Below, one piece after another: positions 34,302-47,520 of a DNA stretch of 64,000 bases. Every line of letters begins with the position of its first letter. Positions within the stretch are counted from its first letter, which is position 1. Origin of the DNA: Linyphia triangularis (Eukaryota > Arthropoda > Arachnida > Araneae > Linyphiidae); the NCBI GenBank assembly GCA_963978545.1, contig OZ021721.1:36257348-36321347 (forward strand). Reading direction: 5' to 3'. The translations under genes and the position numbers were made by a program. The notes below the pieces were generated by a model, which was not told the origin of the DNA, made no database searches, and worked only from the letters and a program-made list of their open reading frames with translations.

Positions 34302-37300
34302 GAATTTTTTCCTGACTTCTTAAAATCAACCAATGAAACGTGATAGCGTTAAAAATTATGAAATCCAAATTCATTCTCTAAGAACTATCTTTAAAGTAAT
34401 TTTTCAAGAAAAATTAAACGTTCTATGATCTACATTAATTAAGTTAAAAGTTTTATTATTATTAAGAGTTGGTGTGCAGCAACTGTAGAAAATAGTCCAT
34501 TTTTATATTGGTCATTTTCCTACATAAAAAAAAAAAATATCTAACCTTTTTCAAAAAATATTTTCTCATAAGCTGCTGAAAGTATATCTGAAATTATATT
34601 TCCCTATGGTTATGATTACGATTGTTTCAGAATGGAGTTTTATTTTTATGTTCATTTAGAGAGAGATTGCAGTAAATAGTTTTAAAAAAATTTTGAACAC
34701 AGAGAATAAGACAAGAATGATTTTTTTTCTCACGTTACAAGTCAAGGAACCCATAAAATTCAAAATTTTATTTTAAATATATTTTAAAATTTGATTGATT
34801 TAGAACTATATATTATTTTAATTTTAAATATGTGCTTTGGAAAAAATTAACACATTTCAAAAGAATAAGAGTGATAAAAATATAATTATTTAGGATATTG
34901 ACACTTTTTTTTTTATCAAGGAAGCTAGCTAAGGAAAACTTGAGAAACATATTATAATATAAAAATAATGTACTTCCTTTGAAATCCCATGGATACGAAA
35001 ATATATAAACCGGTTCGAATTTCTGAACTTCAGCTCAATGCAATCCTTCCTTAATTTCATTAACTTAGCATATTTATAAATAAAAAAAAAAGTATAATTA
35101 ATTACTTAGAGAGGACAATATTTTAAGAAATTAAAATGCCTTTTTGTTTAAATAATTCTCTGTACAGAAGAGGGTATAATACAATAGAAATTAAGTTAGC
35201 ACTTAACTTATTTTTTAGAATTTGATACGTTTATAGATCATTTACTTTTTGAAATGCACCCTTAGCAAACGAAGACAATCATATTCATACTAAATCCTCT
35301 TTGTATTATCTAAAAAATTTTAAAGATAAATAACACCTCTCACTCTAAGTATCTTTTCAAAAGCTTGGAGCTTAATATGTCAATGAAAAGATTGAGTGAT
35401 AATTTGTTTTTCAATTTTTTAGTAAGTATAGATAAATAAATGGCTGTAAAAAAAAAAAAATGATGTATTAATCTTTAAAAAGATGGTTTTTCAATTTTTT
35501 CAGCCGTTTTTCAATCGTGTTTTTCATAAAGATCCTTAGTGCTGTTATTCTAGACAAACGCACAAGAGATTAAATAATGGGCTGTTAACTGTTAAGTGGT
35601 GTTAACAGTAGATTACGTAAGAGATCGCGTGACAATAACTCTTTCAAGTAGCATGCAAACTTTGTGTGTAAAATTTATTTATGCTTTGAAGATTACTTTG
35701 CTGGATAATTTTGCATGACCCTTTTAAAAACAACCAAAATGTTTGACTTAAAACCAGTATTTATTTAAATAAAAATTTATAAATTGGTTTTCATTTAAAG
35801 TAACTCAACATAAAAAGTATTTTGTTGGGGATAGTGGGAATGAATGACGCATTTTTGTTTTTAATTCTTAGTTCAAACAGTAGTAGAGTTTAACTAAAAA
35901 CTTAAATTATTATAATGTTTATGACATTTTCAGAAAACCATCTCATATATCTCTCTGCAATAATTTAAGAGAGATAAAACTACTTTTCATGAACCTCTAA
36001 AAAGTCTAGCTGCAATCTAAGGTAACATGCGAAAGTAATGAGAATGAATTTCTTAAGAAAGAAAAACATTTAAAATCAAGTTTATATTTTAAGATTTGAA
36101 AAGTATACAAATAATTTTTAACTCTTAGCAGTATGAACAAATAATTGCTACGAGTTTAAGTCTGCTAAATCATCTCCTTAATTATTTTTTGAACTCCATT
36201 ATTTTCAATGCAAATGCATTTAATTTAAATTAGTTTATTTTGTACAACTATCTATTAAAATGTTATCAACTAGAACCCAAATTTTAAGACAAAAATAAGA
36301 TTAGTTTCTTAAGGGATGTTTCAATGGATTCATTGAAATGAAAGCATACATACTTTATGAAAATTATTGTAATATAGAAAAATTTAAAGAAATGAGGATG
36401 CATACTTATTTTGTAGAATAAATTGTTTGAAGGTAATAAACCAAGTAAGTAGTCGAAGCATACAGTTGATGGTATAAAGAAGAAACTACTTTTAGAATTA
36501 TACTTTTTTTATTAGTTTTAGACGAAAGGAAATTAACTCTTTTTCTATCAAAAAGAACATGAATCACCTTACACATTTTAAAATTTAATTTGATAAAGAT
36601 TTCTGTTTATACTAATATTTCTGATTTTTTTCAATTGAATATTTTAATTTAAAAAAATGCTAAATTTGTTTTAAAAACAAACTTTCAAAAACAAAACTGC
36701 ATGTTTTCTTATTTTTTTACTTCATTGTAAAACTTAAAATTCATTGTGAATTACTACATGATTGTTTTTAACAATACATGTCTCATTAGAAGATGTTTTG
36801 TAAATAAAAAGATCTTTTGTGGTTAGTATTTTCACAATAATAATTTTTTTAAAAAATAAACTCCAATATTTCCTTGGTACCTTTATAAAATGTTGTGGGA
36901 TTTTTAATTAAATCTTTGAAGTTGTTTAGAGATGAGATTCTATACGTAAAACAATTGGTTTTTAAGAATGTGTATTTTAAAAATGTGCACGTATAAGCTT
37001 GTAGGTTTCATAAATTTATTTATTGTATAACACTTCTATGAGAAAACACATAATACATATGTGACCTATTTCAACTGTATAAATTATATGTAAAGTTTGT
37101 ACAATTTACATTTATTAACAATATGCAACAGCAGAAATCAATCAGTACCACTTTGGATTTTTTGTGCCATTTATGTGAGTTATACATATTTCAAATTTAT
37201 ATTCCACTGACGTATTTACTAATATGGTGATGCGAAATTAGTGTGGTCTTTAACTACTCACAATTTTTTAATTTTCTTTTAAATATGTGTATGCTTGATT

Positions 37301-40300
37301 ATAAAAAGCAAATGCATAATATATGAGAAACAACTTTATATGTAATCGAAATTGATCTAAAAACTCTCCTTATACACATCAGCACTTCTAAAGCACTCAG
37401 ATAAAAAAAAAAAAAAAAAAAAAAAAAAACTATTCTAAGATATTAAATACACATCTTTTTCTTAAATAATTGCCGCATTATATATGTAATGACGAAGTAT
37501 ATAAAATAACATTCACTCTACCTAAGTTTCGTTTCACAAACATACTTTTTAATGCTACAAAAGCAAAAATGTTTTGTATTTTTTGCACCAGTAACTTATT
37601 TGTGCGTACTTTCGAAATACTAATGCATCTTCAGGTAATTTTTCTTCTTTTTTTTTTGCGAGAATACTATTATTTACTCATTTTCGGTAGCATATGGTGG
37701 ATGTTTTTTTCATTTCTCTCTTTTTTATTGGAAGCTTTTAAGCCCGCACAAATTCAACGTGGAGCGAGGCAGTATTTTGGTAGCTACAAACAATCTTGAA
37801 AGTATAATTTAAAGCAAAATTTCCGAGTGTCTAATTTAGATTTGAAAGCCTTAATTAATTTGCACTTTTAGAAAAATAAACAAGCGAAACATTTGCACAA
37901 ATATCTTACTATACGCTGAAGGTATGCTTTGTTTTGATATACTCGTAACTTTTAGTAATTGTGAATTACATTTCAGATGAAAAACAGAAAGAGATATTTT
38001 AAAAATAACGAAGACACTTTTTATTTTGGGATAATTCTTGAATTTCTATTAAAAATAATCGAGTTATTTTAATTGTATCAATCACCAACTTGAAGAAGGG
38101 AAATTTGATGAAAAAGTTATTTGTGACTAAATTCTTAAATTTGAAGTAAAAAACATCAAATCCTTATTTCAATTTACTGACAAATGTTAAATAGATTATT
38201 TAACATTTGTCAATAAATTCAAAAAATGATGTGATAATTTTTATAAGTATTTTAGAGGTATTTTTCAATATCTTTTCTCTCACGGAGATTCTCAATTAAC
38301 GGTACCATGGCGCAATACAACAAACCTTCGGATTCCTTAGTTATAATCAAATATAGTGGACGTTGACAAAGCATGTCCATGTTTAGAGATTTTTCCCTCA
38401 AATTCTAGTAGCTATCAGAAACGTTTAGTATTTCACATTCTATGTCATAAAAACTAATATTCTAAAATGGTTGGTACTGTTATTCCATATTGAAAAAGAT
38501 GCATTGCAACTATGGCCCAGCCTTTTTATATATGTAATGATTGACCACGGTTGAAGAGATTTGATCTGTTCGTGTGAATTTCCCTTTAAAATGCGCAAGA
38601 ATGGCTTGTGATGCGCAAAATATAAGGTGTTTAAATTTGAGTAGCATGCAAACTTGAAGTTTATTTGCAAACTCGGAAAATCTGCAAAGTAAACTCTGGA
38701 ACCAAACGAACAAGCTAATAATGATGCTTTTCACCATTTACAATTTTTTTTTTTGTCATTGTCGGTCTCCTTTGTCAATTTTTATCTTCCAGCGACTCCT
38801 TCGCATTTTTAAATCTCAACCATTAGTACATGAGAATGTCTTAGTGATGATATTTGTAATATGATACTTTCCAGAATTTCCTTTGAATATTTTATATTTA
38901 TCTTCAGAAACTTAATGTTTGTGGGTTGCTAAAATTTAAACATTATACTTACATGCAGAACTTATCTTACTTAGACAGCGCATTTTGTTACTCTTCCTAA
39001 ACTGAAATTAAAGAAACTTGTTGAACGCGTGCGTAATAAACTATAATTTCCTGTCATGGTTACTGTTACTTAATGTATAAATAATGTAATTAAATTAAGT
39101 CAAATGTTAACAAAAATATTTAAATTGACTTTCCCTAGTATGCATAATACATACAATCAGGATCATACAGAATTAGTTACACATACCGTCAAACAGACAG
39201 ATTCATGGTGTCCTAATTTGTGATATTTACATTACAGAAATTTCTCTTGCTGAGTACAATATAAAATGATTATTTTTGTTGAGAAGTCATAATCTCACAC
39301 TTTGTTCAGCATGCAATTTAAATTTCGTCAGCCTTTAAATTAAAACATAACTAGCATTTTTGAATAACAAACTAAAGGATCAACACTTTTAACTATTGTT
39401 TAGTGATTTTTCCCACTACTTTTGAATGAGTTACAATATTCTTTACATTACCCTTTTCAAAATATAGCAAAGAATTTTGTTAGAAACTAAGCGAACTAAG
39501 CTAAAAACAATTTTTTTGCTACTCATTGTATATTATGCTAAAAAAAGATTGTCATGTTACCAAGACTGAACAATGTAACTAACGTAAATAATTCAATCTA
39601 TATAATTTTTTATTCCATAATCACTTTTTAAAAATTTGGTATCTATATAGTTAGGATGAAGATAGTATTTGAGTATCTGACAATTATTGCTATACATGAT
39701 GGGTTCAATAGCCATCTATAGTACTGACTCGATATCTGATATTTGTAAATAATTGTATTTTTTTAAACTTTTATAACGAAGATAAACCTTCTTTTAGTGT
39801 ATTTTTAAACACTATTTGAATTCAAACTAAGCACAGGATAAGGTTGGGGAGGATATTTACAAAAAATCACCTAAGCATCCAGAGCTGTAAAACATTGAAG
39901 CTCTTTACAAGAAGTCAAATTTTATCTTTTCAACAATAAATGACTTTAAATTCTATCAACCTAATAAATTGATCTACACAAACATATTTAAGAATTACTA
40001 TGCAATTTAACTTTTCAATTATACTATTTGTTACGGTTGACTAGAATTTCCCCACGTGCCATTCTAACAAATGTCCAGTGAGTAGTTGAAGGTGAAGCTT
40101 CAAAATAACAGCTAAGCCTCATTCAACCAATTTATCTACTATAATTGTACTTCACACAACTGGCAACACTCGGAGCGTCATCATTCGAAAACGGATGTTG
40201 TGTGTGCACCGTAATTTTAATATATACTTGAGCTATTACCAAATGAATGACAGACACGAAAGTGCGCAGGTTTAATTAATATGCTGATTATTACGCTGTC

Positions 40301-41195
40301 TAACGGTAAACGTTGAACATAATTTAGCAATCCTAGAATCACGTTTTACGTGGATTGTTTAGAACTTACTGCTGAATGTATGATAATATTATGTTTGCTG
40401 GCCATACATGACAATAATTGATGTAAAAAAAAGTAACATTTATAAAATAATGTCCAAAAAGTTGCAAAAAGGATCGTATACACTACCATTTATTGAAAAT
40501 AAAATTTTTTAAGAAAACAGTCTAACTTAAAAATCAATGTTAAAAGCTTTACAATTGGAAACTTTCTTTTTATAGTTTTAAGCAGCTGTAACCAAACAAT
40601 CAATCGGCAGATCTTTAAATTCGTCAAGGACAAATGAATGTTTAATATCTAATTCATGAAGATCATTAAAAATTTAATTTTCAAAATGTTCGATAGAAAT
40701 TTAATCAACTATTTTAAATAAATATTTGAGAGATTGGCATAAAAAACTATATGAATTGTATTGTCCTGAAAGTTAATTGCCTGTAAAAAGTTGTTAATTA
40801 CAAGGGTTGGACACAATTATGAAATTAACTGCATTAAATGAGTACAGTTTGTTTTTGTTGGTTACAAAGCGACGACATTTTACATTAATTTTATTTTATA
40901 AGTCATAAGTTCCGTTTGAAAGCAGAAAGTAATTATTAGTAAACAAATCGGTTAATAAGTCGAAAAAATGAGTAACCTGACTGTTTCAAAAAGGAAATAT
41001 TTTGTCGTGTGGATGATGGGTCAGCAACCACATATTCAATGTTTTTAAGGGTATCAAGAGGTACAATGACTGAAAACGTAACTGTAGAGAAAGTTTACAA
41101 AAATATCATCTGAGAAACATATTTGGAAGGGAATCAATAATTTCTTATAGAAAAATAAGGTAACTTAAAGATATATATTTTTTTATCTTATACAG
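32991..41195. other. Long AT-rich non-coding stretch
   Basis: Poly(A) tracts at 34264-34298 (35 A) and 37403-37429. A two-copy repeat CGTGACTA(C)ACCCCTATTT lies near 33510-33560. Open frames at 37470-37799 and 38440-38737 have no recognisable similarity and no convincing splice context. Less AT-rich patches occur at about 38280-38740 and 40020-40340 without coding signs that I can defend. Confidence 0.45.
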
Positions 41196-41539
41196 AAATG
41201 ACAAATGAGTCTATTATGAATCTTCGTAAACCAGTTTTAACTTATGCAAATCAAAGGGAAATATGTAAACGGATTATTCAAAGTAGAGCACTGTTATTTC
41301 GATACCAATTGTTTGCTTCTAAGGAGGATAAGCTGTACCATTTTTCTACCTTCTTTTCCACATACACTGTCACTTACAATATAAGAGCTTTACAATTACT
41401 TTATTCTGCATTAATTACGAGGAGGGAAAGATATCCTAAGCAGGGAAATACTGTCCTCGACGAGATGATCTCGATGATTCGTCAACACTTTTGTTATTTT
41501 TACAAAATATTTGATAAAGCTGGTAATGTTCCATTGTGA
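41196..41539 (+). CDS. Candidate terminal exon or small ORF, unknown product
   Basis: A pyrimidine-rich tract ending TTATCTTATACAG at 41195 looks like a good 3' splice site. The frame is open from there for 113 codons from the first ATG (41198) to TGA at 41537-41539. An AATAAA follows near 41648. The product is basic, with balanced charged and aromatic residues (for example NQREICKRIIQSRALLFRYQ and SALITRRERYPKQGNTVLDE), unlike the FK/LI-rich chance frames nearby. I do not recognise the family. If an exon, it would start with a split codon. Upstream 40968-41150 shows two other short frames that look broken by a frameshift, so it could also be an old retroelement or processed remnant. Confidence 0.35.
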
Positions 41540-42808
41540 AGAACATATATTTAGATAATTTTATATGGTATAAAGAAATGTACGTATGAAAATAATTTAT
41601 TGATAGCTCTCAGCAAGTGTAACATGTTTCATAACTGTGTTAAGAAATAAACTGATCTATAATAGTCACATAAAGACTTATTTTTATTTCTAATATAACT
41701 TTAAAAGGGTTTTAATATCATGATATTTTTTGTTAAATCAGGCAAATCAATTGAATTTTATAGTTATTTTCACAACTAGCTAAACACTCTAGAATTCTAA
41801 TAGGATTTTATCATATCTTCCATAATTTGTGGATCAAAATCATTATCAAATCCTCTACAATTTATGTTACTATAAAATCTAAAGCCGTTTTTTTTTCAGT
41901 TTAAGTCTCTTCCTACACGTCACAAATATCTAGATTGATTGTTGAATGCAAATATATAGATATATAATTGTAAAACAATATTGAGTTTAAAATGTTTTAT
42001 TTAATTTTAAACATTCGCAAATTTTTAAACGAATTCCTTGAAACACCTTGATATTCCGATATCATTTAATTTGGTAATCCTAAGGTTTCTTACAAAATAT
42101 GTATAGTAAAACTAAAGAGGTGCAAATTAAATTGCTAAATGTTTATATTAGATAGCGCTTCTACATAAGAAATTGGGCCTTAGGATGTAGCAGAGTAAAA
42201 AACTAATTCCGACATTAAGAAAGATAAATATGCGGATCTAAGAATAACTACAGATAACGGCTATTAGATTAGCAATATATAGAGAAATTGCTATCATATA
42301 TCATGACGATTGGTTTTCAGACAGAAAGCTGAGATGAGAATTTATGATGATAGTAAAATATGAGAAATATTATTTACTGACTTTAAAATTTTTTATCATA
42401 TAATTTTTCCTACTTCATAACTTTTCAGGTTTAATCAATGTTTAGATTATTTAAGACATAAGCACAGAGTTAATATAAATAATTGAACATATTTTTGTTA
42501 CTTTATGATAAGAGAATATATTAGTTCTTGAAAAGAAGATCATTCACTAAATTTCCTAAATCATTGAATAAATATAGAGGAAAACAAATGTATCTCCACT
42601 TTTAGCATTTTACTCTCTTTAAAGGGATTCAATAAGTTTAAAATAAAAAAAAAATCAATTTTGGGCTTTTTAATTCATGTTATTTTATGTTGTTTGGCCT
42701 TTAGTTTGAAGTATTACTTTTGTTTCTACTCAAATTACAAGTATGTTATATTTACCTTTAACTTTGATTTACTCTAAACATGATATTTTTTGTAAAGAAA
42801 GGAGGTTT

Positions 42809-42856
<48 letters not shown>

Positions 42857-43089
42857 ATCAAAATTTAACAAGCGAAATTCTAATGGTAAATTATATGAAA
42901 CTTTAACCTCAATTTATTCTGTAGATTATGTACTGTAATTTAACAAAAAATTAATAATACATCTCTACTAGGTAGTTAGAAAAGAAACGTTGAAATTTGA
43001 GTAGAAGCAAAAGTAATACATCAATGGAAAGGCAAAAAAACATACAACAACATGAAAACGAAAACCCCAATATATAACTCAGTAACTTT
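41540..43089. other. AT-rich non-coding stretch
   Basis: A 41-base A-tract lies at 42814-42854. No gene recognised. Confidence 0.5.
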
Positions 43090-43092
43090 GAT

Positions 43093-43095
<3 letters not shown>

Positions 43096-43153
<58 letters not shown>
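43096..43153. repeat. (TA)n microsatellite abutting a transposon
   Basis: About 58 bp of TA repeats run directly into the left inverted repeat of the next element. Insertion into a TA-rich target is the likely reason. Confidence 0.95.
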
Positions 43154-43155
<2 letters not shown>

Positions 43156-44789
43156 GCAGCTAAAACTAATGAACGAAATGAAACCATATCCTATATACAG
43201 GCTGTTGAAGGCATGGGGAGATGAATTCCAAACACCAAAAAATTAGTTCCAAAAGTTGCCGACAGGAGATATTTTAGCGCTGCTTTTACGTACGTATGAC
43301 GAAATTTGCCTATCGGGATCGCATTTATGCAAAATTCTAGTGCGTACATGACAGCAGCGCAAAGCATTTCCTTTAAAAAGAAAAGAGTGAACGTCCAGTC
43401 AGGAATTCTTTTATTAAATGGTGGTGTGCTATTATTCGACCTACCTTACTTCAACGTGCTTTCTGGTAAAACTGTACTACACTAGACATTGTAAAGCTGT
43501 GGAGGCTCTTCGCAATTTCGAAGGCGTCATAATCTGCGTAAAGGCCCAATGTCTTCTGTAGCAGTAAGAGCAATGATTAAAAAATTCAAAGAAACTGGAT
43601 CGCGTGGACAGAGAGCTGTCTGAAGACGAAAAGCAGTACCAGACGATGCAGTAACATATGTTGCTACGGTGGTGTTTGACGACACAGGAACTAGTAGTGG
43701 TCCAAGTGCTCGTGCAATTGCTCCCTAAACCGATATGCCCTATTTAACTGTATGGAAAATCTTGCGTAAATGATGCATTTCTATTCCTATAAGAATATGC
43801 AAGCATTACAAGTCACTGATTACGATAAGTTCCTCACTTTTGCGTTAATGTTTCTTGCTTGAATGGAGATCGACAATAATTGACCTTGGAAAATATTATG
43901 GGGAGATGAGGATCATTTTCATCTGAATGGGTTTGTTAATACTCAGAACTGCCATACTTGGGTATGTGAGCCACCCACAGTGATGCAAGAAATACCGTTG
44001 AAGTCCCCAAAGGTAACCGTGTGGTGCGGTTTCACTGCTAATTTCATACTAGGGCCATACTTTTTTGAGAACAAAACTCAGACAGGTCCTATTACATGCA
44101 CCTTCAACGGCGAAAGATATGGGAAAATGCTGCAAACTTTTCTCATTCCGCAATTGTAGCAAAGACAATGCTTGATCTCAATCATTTTAAGTAAGATGTA
44201 GCTCGGCCACATATTCATCGTGCAGTGTAGCGCTTTTTGCGCCAGGATTTTTGTAATGACAAAGTTATGAGTCAATATTTTCAGACGGAATGGCCGCCCC
44301 TTTCAACAAACATCACCTTTTGGCTATGGGGGTAGCTTAAATTCGTTGTGGATGCTATCCAGTGTGCATTCCAAACTTGCATGCCTTGAAGCAGAACATA
44401 AGACAGGCCGTTGCGAACATCCAAACAGGTAAAGTTTGCACGCAGCTGTAGAGAACGTTATTCACCGAATGCAATATGTTTTACACCGGGAAGGTCAGTA
44501 TATTGAACATGTTAAGTGGCTTCCAGGGAACCCAAATGTTAACGAATAAAAGTTTGTTTTCTGTGTTTCATTAATTTATTCTTAACTGTATAGTATTGAA
44601 ATTCTGAAAAATCCATTTTCCATGCGTTCATTGCAGTTATTCACATGTTTGATTCCATCAGCTCCACATTTCTTCCAATCGGAAGCTTTTGGAATTGTTT
44701 TTTTTTGTGGGTGGAATTCATCTCCCCATGCCTTCAACAATCTATATATAAAATATGGTTTTGTTCGTTCATTAGTTTTAGCTGCAGAT
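43152..44789 (+). mobile_element. Tc1/mariner-superfamily transposon with ~110-bp inverted repeats
   Basis: The left repeat (43152-43260) and right repeat (44677-44789) are reverse complements with high identity: ATCTGCAGCTAAAACTAATG at the outside, then GTTGAAGGCATGGGGAGATG and CCAAAAG..CCGA further in. They enclose a decayed transposase on the plus strand. Total 1638 bp, the usual size for this group. Both inverted repeats happen to encode a similar peptide (YRLLKAWGDEF) on outward-facing strands, which is an artefact of the repeat. Confidence 0.85.
43430..44515 (+). pseudogene. Decayed DDE transposase (arthropod HTH/DUF4817-like family)
   Basis: Reading across frames, the order matches a widespread arthropod transposase: RKGPMSSVAVRAMIKKFKET (helix-turn-helix region, near 43540-43610), RKAVPDDAVT, SARAIA..MPYLTVWKILRK, then LTFALMFLA, WKILWGDEDHFHLNGFVN (first catalytic D, about 43893-43945), PKVTVWCGFTANFILGPYFF, ARPHIHRAV and a tail HRMQYVLHREGQYIEHV. 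Many stops and frameshifts interrupt it, including a TAA just before the second catalytic block near 44189. It would have cut and pasted the element flanked by the inverted repeats. Confidence 0.85.
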
Positions 44790-44969
44790 GCCGCCAAACA
44801 GGGAAAGTTATTTTATGGCGAGAAAATCACATCTTGAAATTGTTTTTATAGGTAACTATACACGAAAACAGCACAAATTCATATGAAATGAAGATACAAT
44901 GCCAAATACAAATACATATTTTATTTGTAATCAAACAATAAAGCGAAAAAAAAAATAAAAAAAAAATAA

Positions 44970-45335
44970 AGGAAAACAAAGCACCACTTCACCTTCCACA
45001 TAATTATAGGTCCATGTAATTTTATTAATTGGGCCACCGTTTTTTCGAATTACAGCAAATATTCGGTCTTTCATGCTATCGATGAGGGCTTTAAGCGTAT
45101 TTTTGCCCAAGTTCTCCCATACATTGTTAATACGTTGCTTTCATTGCGCAATCAATTGGTAAATCCTATTATTCGCATAAATTTTGCGCACAAGAAGGCC
45201 CCAAAAAAGTTCAATTAGATTTCAGTCAAGTGAGCATTCTGGCCAATCGATTACATTCACTTTGTTAGCAGACAACCATTGCTTCGTGTTTTTATTTACA
45301 TGTACTGCTGCATGATTAATAAAATTTGAAGGGAA
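44970..45335 (-). pseudogene. Tc1-like transposase, C-terminal fragment
   Basis: On the minus strand the fragment reads HAAVHVNKNTKQWL, VIDWPECSLD*NLIELFWGL (where Tc1 proteins have WPxxSPDLNPIENLWG; the E is the third catalytic residue), LVRKIYANNRIYQLIAQ and ALIDSMKDRIFAVIRKNGGP. One stop replaces a residue of the DLNP block, and a second follows IAQ. The N-terminal two thirds are absent, so this is a truncated remnant lying between two other transposons. Confidence 0.8.
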
Positions 45336-45538
45336 AATCTTAGTGTTAATTTATTACAATTTAATAAAGTTTTGCAATTTAGTTTATAAAAACATAAAAT
45401 TATTTTTTTTATATTTATTTTCTTTTAAATTTTTTTAATAAAATTTTATTCCTAAAGAACTATTTTTGGCAGGTATTGCGACCAAAAACAGAAGCATTGG
45501 GTCTATGGGGTAGGGACAGCAGAAGTTTCATTTTAATA

Positions 45539-45548
45539 CACTCAATTC

Positions 45549-45581
<33 letters not shown>

Positions 45582-47042
45582 CACAGAGCGGTAAAATGCA
45601 AAAAAATGGACGAGTACTGCATTGATTGACCCGAAATGCAGCAAATAAGTAGCTCGATGTTTATTCGTTTATTCATGAAACAAAACAATAAAGAATTACA
45701 AAAAAAAAAAAAAAAAAAAAAAAATTGAATTTTCATAAATTATAAGGTGACATCGAATTTGCGTCATTAACAAAATGATGCTTAAATTCAAAACAAACAA
45801 CAAAAACCAGCATTAATATGGTATTTGAGCACCCCTCAGCTGTATACAAAGTGTACAGAGTGTGATCATGCTTGTTACAAAGTGATTAACCTGCGCAGAG
45901 TCCAGCAATCGCTATTCCTCCTGTAGGGCAGCTTCTAAATCTCTGAGAGTGGCTGGAGGTGGGAAACGTCTACAGACAGCACGGCTGAGGGAATCCCAAC
46001 GATTTTCAATTGGATTAAGGTCCGGCAAGTAAGCTGGCTACTACATACGCTCAATTCCCTCACTCTCCAGAAAGTCGTCAATGATAGCATCTTTATGGGG
46101 ATGCACATTATCGTCCATTAAAACGAAAGAAGGATCAACAACTGCAGCGTATAGTTTCATAATGGGGTCTAAACTTCATCTCGATACCGTACAACTGTCA
46201 CAGAACCTCGCCTGAAGATATGCAGATCGATTCGATATCCCAATGAAATCCCTGCCCAGACCATGATGCTTCCCCCACGGAATGCGTGTTGTTTGGTGAT
46301 GTCTGGGACCAATTGCGTGTGCCTTGTTCCCTCCAGACCCTTACACTCTTATCATCGGGTTATAGGGCAAATCTGGACTCATGTGTGAACATAACGTTGC
46401 CCCAATTTGACACAGTCCAATTCACATGCTGGCGGCACCACTTTAATCGTGCCGCTTTGGATTGGAATTATAAAGGAACTCAAACTCGTAGTACCCGAGC
46501 GTACAGACCATTCATATGTAGCCTTCGACGAACAGTAGTGGTAGATATCGTCTTACTAATGGCCGCTGCCACCATAGATGTCACACATGTGGAGGGTGAT
46601 CTTCGATTCAGCTTGGCTACAACAGCAATATATCGATCTTCCACCGGGTCGTAACCCTTGAACGAACGGCTACAGGTCTTCGGACAACTGTTTTGCTGGT
46701 TAAGAATTGTTTCCATGATCGTGAAATGACGGAATGATGTATGCCGAAGAAAAGAGCAACATGTGTAATAGACTGTTCTGCTTCAATGAGTCCGACAGCC
46801 CGCCAGCGCTCAGAATCTTCCATTCGTCTTTTGGAAGCCCTAGAAACACGTCTAGTCACAATGCCGGCTTCTTATACGACTGCCTTTTTTGCATATTTCT
46901 CGAAGTGAAACCATTATTGTCTGTTACCTAACATCTTTGCATACTTTCTTCTACCTTTGCAGCAAATTTCAGCTTCTTTAATTCAGATTGGCTTACTGAA
47001 ATTAGCATTTTCTTCTCTGTGCTTAACTTTTGGATGCGAGTG
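45539..47042 (-). mobile_element. Complete but dead Tc1-type transposon
   Basis: TA duplications lie at 45537-45538 and 47043-47044. Termini start CACTCAATTCCAAAA on the left and, reversed, CACTCGCATCCAAAAGTTAA on the right; both then share AAGCACAGAG and AAAATGC. In the left repeat a 32-base A-tract (45549-45580) replaces the GTTA of the right repeat. A second A-tract lies at about 45700-45723. Length is 1504 bp. It encodes the minus-strand transposase below. Confidence 0.88.
45813..46859 (-). pseudogene. Tc1-type transposase (TCb1-like), broken
   Basis: The N-terminus RRVSRASKRRMEDSERWRAV is followed by a paired-type helix-turn-helix DNA-binding domain (ITHVALFFGIHHSVISRSWK), a second HTH region (VRRRLHMNGLYARV), then the DDE core. 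The first catalytic block reads VMFTHESRFA, with His in place of the usual Asp of FTDESRF. The second, FVLMDDN, is present. The third, PDLNPIENRWD, carries the Glu. The C-terminus CIQLRGAQIPY with TAA at 45815-45813 is the normal end of the family. The N-terminal part breaks into two frames near 46650, and stops follow SEGIERM. It cannot encode active enzyme. Confidence 0.88.
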
Positions 47043-47059
47043 TAAAAATAGTTTTAGTA

Positions 47060-47262
47060 GGGTTACTCAGGTATCGTAGAGGTATTGGCCAATATCGGAA
47101 ACAGGGGCTTGCATCAACATTTCAGAACTTCCAGTATATTTTTCTCAGCACTGTGGGAGATTAGCAAAGATCCGTTCCAACGGCCTGTCTTACAAAAGTC
47201 CACACTTGGATTGATCAGTGTCGAGCCTATACTGGCCAGCGGATTTATGCTACTGGAGTAAC
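47060..47262. repeat. GGCCA-rich dispersed repeat, copy 3
   Basis: It contains TATCGTAGAGGTATTGGCC, AATATCGGAAACAGG, ATCAACATTTCAGAACTTCC, GTCCACACTTGGATTGATC, AGTGTCGAGCCTATACTGG and CCAGCGGATTTATGCTACTG, colinear with the copy at 32640 but lacking its middle 130 bp or so. It starts just 16 bp from the Tc1 element's right end. Confidence 0.65.
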
Positions 47263-47520
47263 AAAGGTATATTTTCTGTGAGATAGTAATTCTGTCTCGA
47301 ATTAATGCAAAAATTTACCTAACCGAGTTACATTCTCTGTTTACTACTCTTACATAATACACAAAACTATTTTTTGAAGTACAAAGTTTTTCTAGAAATT
47401 TTGTGAAAATTTTCTCCAAACATAATCATTGTAACTTTGTTGCTTGCTCAGTACTGAATCGTGTAGTTCTTGATACATAAAATGAATTATATATCCAGCT
47501 TTTATAATATAAATATATAT

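Noticed and set aside
44582..44851. Three overlapping frames at the right end of the 1.6-kb transposon
   Set aside because: They read through the inverted repeat; the same peptide occurs in the other repeat at 43152-43260.
46286..46654. 122-codon plus-strand frame in the Tc1 element
   Set aside because: Antisense shadow of the minus-strand transposase, whose motifs are clear.
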